From positions 1 to 8,516 of the forward strand of contig WOZJ01000024.1 of assembly GCA_011620345.1 (NCBI GenBank): 8,516 nt of DNA, written 5' to 3'. The position numbers and the translations under genes were made by a program. This DNA is from Nitrospirota bacterium. Lineage in GTDB: Bacteria > UBA2233. Within the stretch, counting starts at the first letter, position 1; the number at the start of each line of letters is the position of its first letter. This document shows positions 6,081 to 8,516 of the stretch, in pieces. Under the pieces are notes generated by a model. The model saw only the letters and a program-made list of their open reading frames with translations, ran no database searches and was not told where the DNA came from.

Positions 6081-6446
6081 CTAGCCGGCAAGCGTCGCGA
6101 TGAAGCGGGCAGCCCAACGAAAGCAAGCGAGCAGCATGCACGTCGCCACCATTGTTACACTAAGAAAACTGAAAAACTCGCCCCCTCTGGGATGCCCTAA
6201 GATTGCCGCCCGGAGGATGACGCCTAAAGGGATGCATACGAGCCATGCAATCCATAGCGCCTTCCAAGAAGGTGGCTTGTAGGTGCCCAACAAAGGCGCT
6301 AGGGCATACCATACGATCAAGAGGGGCAGGGCATTTCTCAGGACGGACGGGACATCGATCGAGCGGTTGTGCGAGGCCACCCCGATCGCCGCGAATGCGA
6401 CCAACGCCAAGGCATCGAAGAGAACAAGCGCTAACGTTCCGGTCAT
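6081..6446 (-). CDS. DUF3054-family membrane protein
   Basis: A 121-aa hydrophobic protein with four predicted membrane helices at roughly residues 5-23, 37-56, 65-86 and 90-112. Its pattern matches my recollection of DUF3054: an N-terminal FDALALVAFAAIG with a following Ser-His, a proline in helix 2 (NALPLLIVWY), and PLGVILRA-ILG in helix 3. The family has no established function; it is known from actinobacteria, haloarchaea and other groups, usually as a lone small membrane protein. ATG 6446 is preceded by GGAG at 5-base spacing. The gene begins 26 bp after the acyl-CoA synthetase stop and 61 bp before tatA, so it probably belongs to that transcript. Family assignment is by recognition only. 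Confidence 0.75.
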   Translation of the reverse strand: MTGTLALVLFDALALVAFAAIGVASHNRSIDVPSVLRNALPLLIVWYALAPLLGTYKPPSWKALWIAWLVCIPLGVILRAAILGHPRGGEFFSFLSVTMVATCMLLACFRWAARFIATLAG

Positions 6447-6472
6447 TGGGTCTCCTAGGATGGATACTGCTA

Positions 6473-8371
6473 CTATTTCGGCGGATTATTGTTGCCCGCC
6501 TCTTCATAGAGCCCGTCTATCGTCCGAATATACTGATCGATCACGGCCTTGCGGCGAACCTTGAGCGTTGGAGTGATCTCGCCAGTTTCTAGGCTGAAGG
6601 TGTTGGTGAGCACCGCGAAACGCTTGATCTGCTCGTAGCGCGCAAGTCTGGCGTTGACGGCGTCGATGGCTTCTTGAACGGCCTTGTTCAATTTTGGATG
6701 ATTGGCAAACTCTTTAGGCGAAAGACGTTCGAACTCGTCGCCTAAGAGCTTTTTAACTTCTTCCGGGTTGGGAACGATAAGGGCGGAGATGAACTTTTTC
6801 TTGTCGCCTACCACGCACACGTCGCCCACGATCGGGAAGGTTTTGAGCATATTCTCGATCGGCTGCGGGGCGACATTCTTTCCGCCTGCCGTAACGATAA
6901 TGTCTTTCTTGCGGTCTACGATACGAATGAAATCTTCCGCGTCGATTTCGGCGATATCCCCCGTATGGAGCCAGCCGTCCGGCTCGAGCGCTTCTTTTGT
7001 TTCCTTTTCCATTTTGTAGTAGCCCTTCATGACGATCGGCCCGCGGACTAGGAGCTCCCCATCCGGAGCGAGCTTAACCTCGACATCCGGGATGGTGACG
7101 CCAACCGTACCCAGCTTTCTTTTGTGGATCCTGTTGGCGCAAACGACGGGGCTCGTTTCGGTCAGGCCGTAGCCCTCCAGGACGACAAGCCCCAACGCCG
7201 AGAAGAACTCGGCGATCTCCTTGGCCAAAGGGGCGCCGCCCGATACGGCCACGACGAACCTTCCGCCGAAGCCTTCGCGTATTTTTGAGTACACGAGCTT
7301 ATCGGCTACCAAGTAGCCCATGTGCAGCCATAAGGGCACGTTCCTATCCGAAAACTCCCTTTCCATCACGGCCTTGCCCACGTTGAGGGCAAAAGAAAAT
7401 ATTCCCCGCTTGATTGGCGAAGCTACCTTGAGGCCATCTTGGATCCGCATGTACATTTTCTCGTACACCCGCGGGACGGAGATGATGGCAAGAGGCCTAA
7501 CCTCTTTAAGGTTTTCGGGTAGCTTGTCGAGGCTCTCGGCGTAGGCGATCTTCGCCCCTATAAAGAGCGCCAAATAGTACCCGCAGGTTCTCTCGAGCAC
7601 GTGCGAGAGGGGTAAAAACGAAAGAAACACGATATCCTCGAGGTTAGGGACGACATCGAAACACCCGATGGCGTCGCTAATCAAGTTTCCATGGGTAAGC
7701 ATCACGCCTTTGGGTATGCCTGTTGTCCCCGAGGTATAGATGAGGGTGGCCAAGTCTTCCAGGTGAATGGCGTCAAGGCTCTTGGCGAGCTCGGCATCGC
7801 TCAAGGGCGCTTCGTCCTTGACGAGCGCCTTCCAAGAAAGAACGCCTTTGGTCAAATCTACACCCTCGTCGTCGAACACGATCACCCTTTCGACGTGCGA
7901 CATCTCCTCTTTGACCTGAAGCAGCTTGGCTAGCTGGTCTTTGTTTGAAGCGAACACGATGCGGCTTTCGGAATGCTCTATGAGATATGCAACGTGTTCC
8001 GGCGTTTCCGTCGCATAAATGGGGACGTCGGTTGCGCCTAGAGTTAGGGCGGCCAAATCGGACAAGGCCCACTCTGGCCTATTTTCCGATAGAATGGCCA
8101 CCTTGTCCCCTTTTTTCACCCCTAATCGTTTCAAGGCGGAAGCAACCTTCCTGACGAGGTTGGCCGCTTCTTGGTAGGAGATGTCGACCCAGCGCCCGTT
8201 CGTTTTGTAAGAAAAAGCAGGTTTGCCCGAGATCTTTTGGGCTTGGTAGAAGAACGCCTCCGGCACGCTCTGGACCGTCTTCAGCTTTGGATCGATAAAA
8301 TCATACGCCGACCTTAAGCCCTGTAGAGTGTAAACCTTTCCGTCCACTACATACTTTTTTCTTGAGCGCAT
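6473..8371 (-). CDS. Long-chain fatty acid-CoA ligase (AMP-binding, FadD/FACL type)
   Basis: This 632-aa member of the adenylate-forming superfamily activates a fatty acid with ATP to an acyl-adenylate and then forms acyl-CoA, at or near the membrane. Visible motifs are the P-loop-like YTSGTTGIPKG (residues 212-222), SFLPLSHVLER, VSGGAPL, GYGLTETSP (400-408), DGWLHTGDIAEID with Asp472, the hinge DRKKDIIVTAGGKNVAPQPIEN (486-507 overall), and near the C-terminus TPTLKVRRK with Lys604, the likely adenylation lysine. Length and motifs match bacterial long-chain types resembling FadD15. ATG 8371 has GGAG (8379-8382) 7 bases upstream. It heads a minus-strand group with a DUF3054 protein and tatA, with a promoter at 8448-8476. 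Chain-length preference cannot be read from the sequence. Confidence 0.95.
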   Translation of the reverse strand: MRSRKKYVVDGKVYTLQGLRSAYDFIDPKLKTVQSVPEAFFYQAQKISGKPAFSYKTNGRWVDISYQEAANLVRKVASALKRLGVKKGDKVAILSENRPEWALSDLAALTLGATDVPIYATETPEHVAYLIEHSESRIVFASNKDQLAKLLQVKEEMSHVERVIVFDDEGVDLTKGVLSWKALVKDEAPLSDAELAKSLDAIHLEDLATLIYTSGTTGIPKGVMLTHGNLISDAIGCFDVVPNLEDIVFLSFLPLSHVLERTCGYYLALFIGAKIAYAESLDKLPENLKEVRPLAIISVPRVYEKMYMRIQDGLKVASPIKRGIFSFALNVGKAVMEREFSDRNVPLWLHMGYLVADKLVYSKIREGFGGRFVVAVSGGAPLAKEIAEFFSALGLVVLEGYGLTETSPVVCANRIHKRKLGTVGVTIPDVEVKLAPDGELLVRGPIVMKGYYKMEKETKEALEPDGWLHTGDIAEIDAEDFIRIVDRKKDIIVTAGGKNVAPQPIENMLKTFPIVGDVCVVGDKKKFISALIVPNPEEVKKLLGDEFERLSPKEFANHPKLNKAVQEAIDAVNARLARYEQIKRFAVLTNTFSLETGEITPTLKVRRKAVIDQYIRTIDGLYEEAGNNNPPK

Positions 8372-8412
8372 TGGGCATCTCCGTCGTCTAATGATAAAGT
8401 GTTCTGCTTAAA

Positions 8413-8425
8413 TCATTCGCAATGA
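8413..8425. repeat. Short inverted repeat in the acyl-CoA ligase leader
   Basis: TCATT and AATGA form perfect 5-bp arms around CGC, just downstream of the predicted transcription start. It could be a regulator half-site pair or chance; the arms are short and not extended on either side. Confidence 0.25.
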
Positions 8426-8447
8426 AGGCTATACGAAATACAATTTT

Positions 8448-8476
8448 AGTAAACCATAGGCCAAGAGTGCCGTCAA
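8448..8476 (-). promoter_or_regulatory. Putative promoter of the acyl-CoA ligase gene
   Basis: Read on the minus strand, TTGACG (8476-8471, 5/6 match) and TTTACT (8453-8448, 4/6 match) are 17 bp apart. The predicted start near 8441 gives a 5' leader of about 70 nt. The surrounding sequence is clearly AT-richer than the genes. No gene is seen in 8372-8516. Confidence 0.55.
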
Positions 8477-8516
8477 GCTGCGAGTTCGACATGATTTTTC
8501 CGCTAGCCTGTTCTTT

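Overview
This is a bacterial housekeeping and metabolic segment, moderately GC-rich by eye, with short intergenic gaps and several 4-bp stop/start overlaps. The lineage is not resolved. A TatA protein and an MJ0042-type zinc-ribbon membrane protein with a DUF3426-like C-terminus suggest a Gram-negative-type bacterium; this zinc-ribbon architecture is common in deltaproteobacteria and relatives. There are no tRNAs, rRNAs, CRISPR arrays, transposases or phage genes, and I see no sign of recent transfer.

Layout. (1) 36-3211, minus strand: glpD followed by glpK, overlapping by 4 bp, a compact glycerol catabolic operon (glycerol to glycerol-3-phosphate to dihydroxyacetone phosphate). (2) 3212-3360: a divergent regulatory region with a TTGACA-type promoter facing each way. 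(3) 3361-5786, plus strand: a CitE/CLYBL-like CoA-ester lyase, a 41-codon small ORF with the strongest Shine-Dalgarno of the window, hypoxanthine phosphoribosyltransferase (hpt), and a zinc-ribbon single-pass membrane protein overlapping hpt by 4 bp. (4) 5792-8371, minus strand: a long-chain acyl-CoA synthetase (FadD type), a four-helix DUF3054 membrane protein and tatA, probably one transcript from a promoter at 8448-8476. The last plus-strand and last minus-strand genes converge with only 5 bp between stop codons. (5) 8372-8516: leader and promoter of the acyl-CoA synthetase gene. Bases 1-35, after glpK, hold nothing recognisable.

Functionally, the genes cover glycerol use, acyl-CoA formation and a CoA-ester cleavage step, which fit lipid or glycerol breakdown, together with purine salvage and Tat protein export. 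Their physical linkage does not by itself show one shared pathway.

Two start codons differ from the longest open reading frame. The CoA-ester lyase probably starts at TTG 3361 and hpt at GTG 4357; both are supported by a Shine-Dalgarno and by family length. I do not see a clearly novel multi-gene system. The points most worth a second look are the 41-codon ORF before hpt, the possibly leaderless glpD, the hpt/zinc-ribbon coupling and the acyl-CoA synthetase/DUF3054/tatA cluster.
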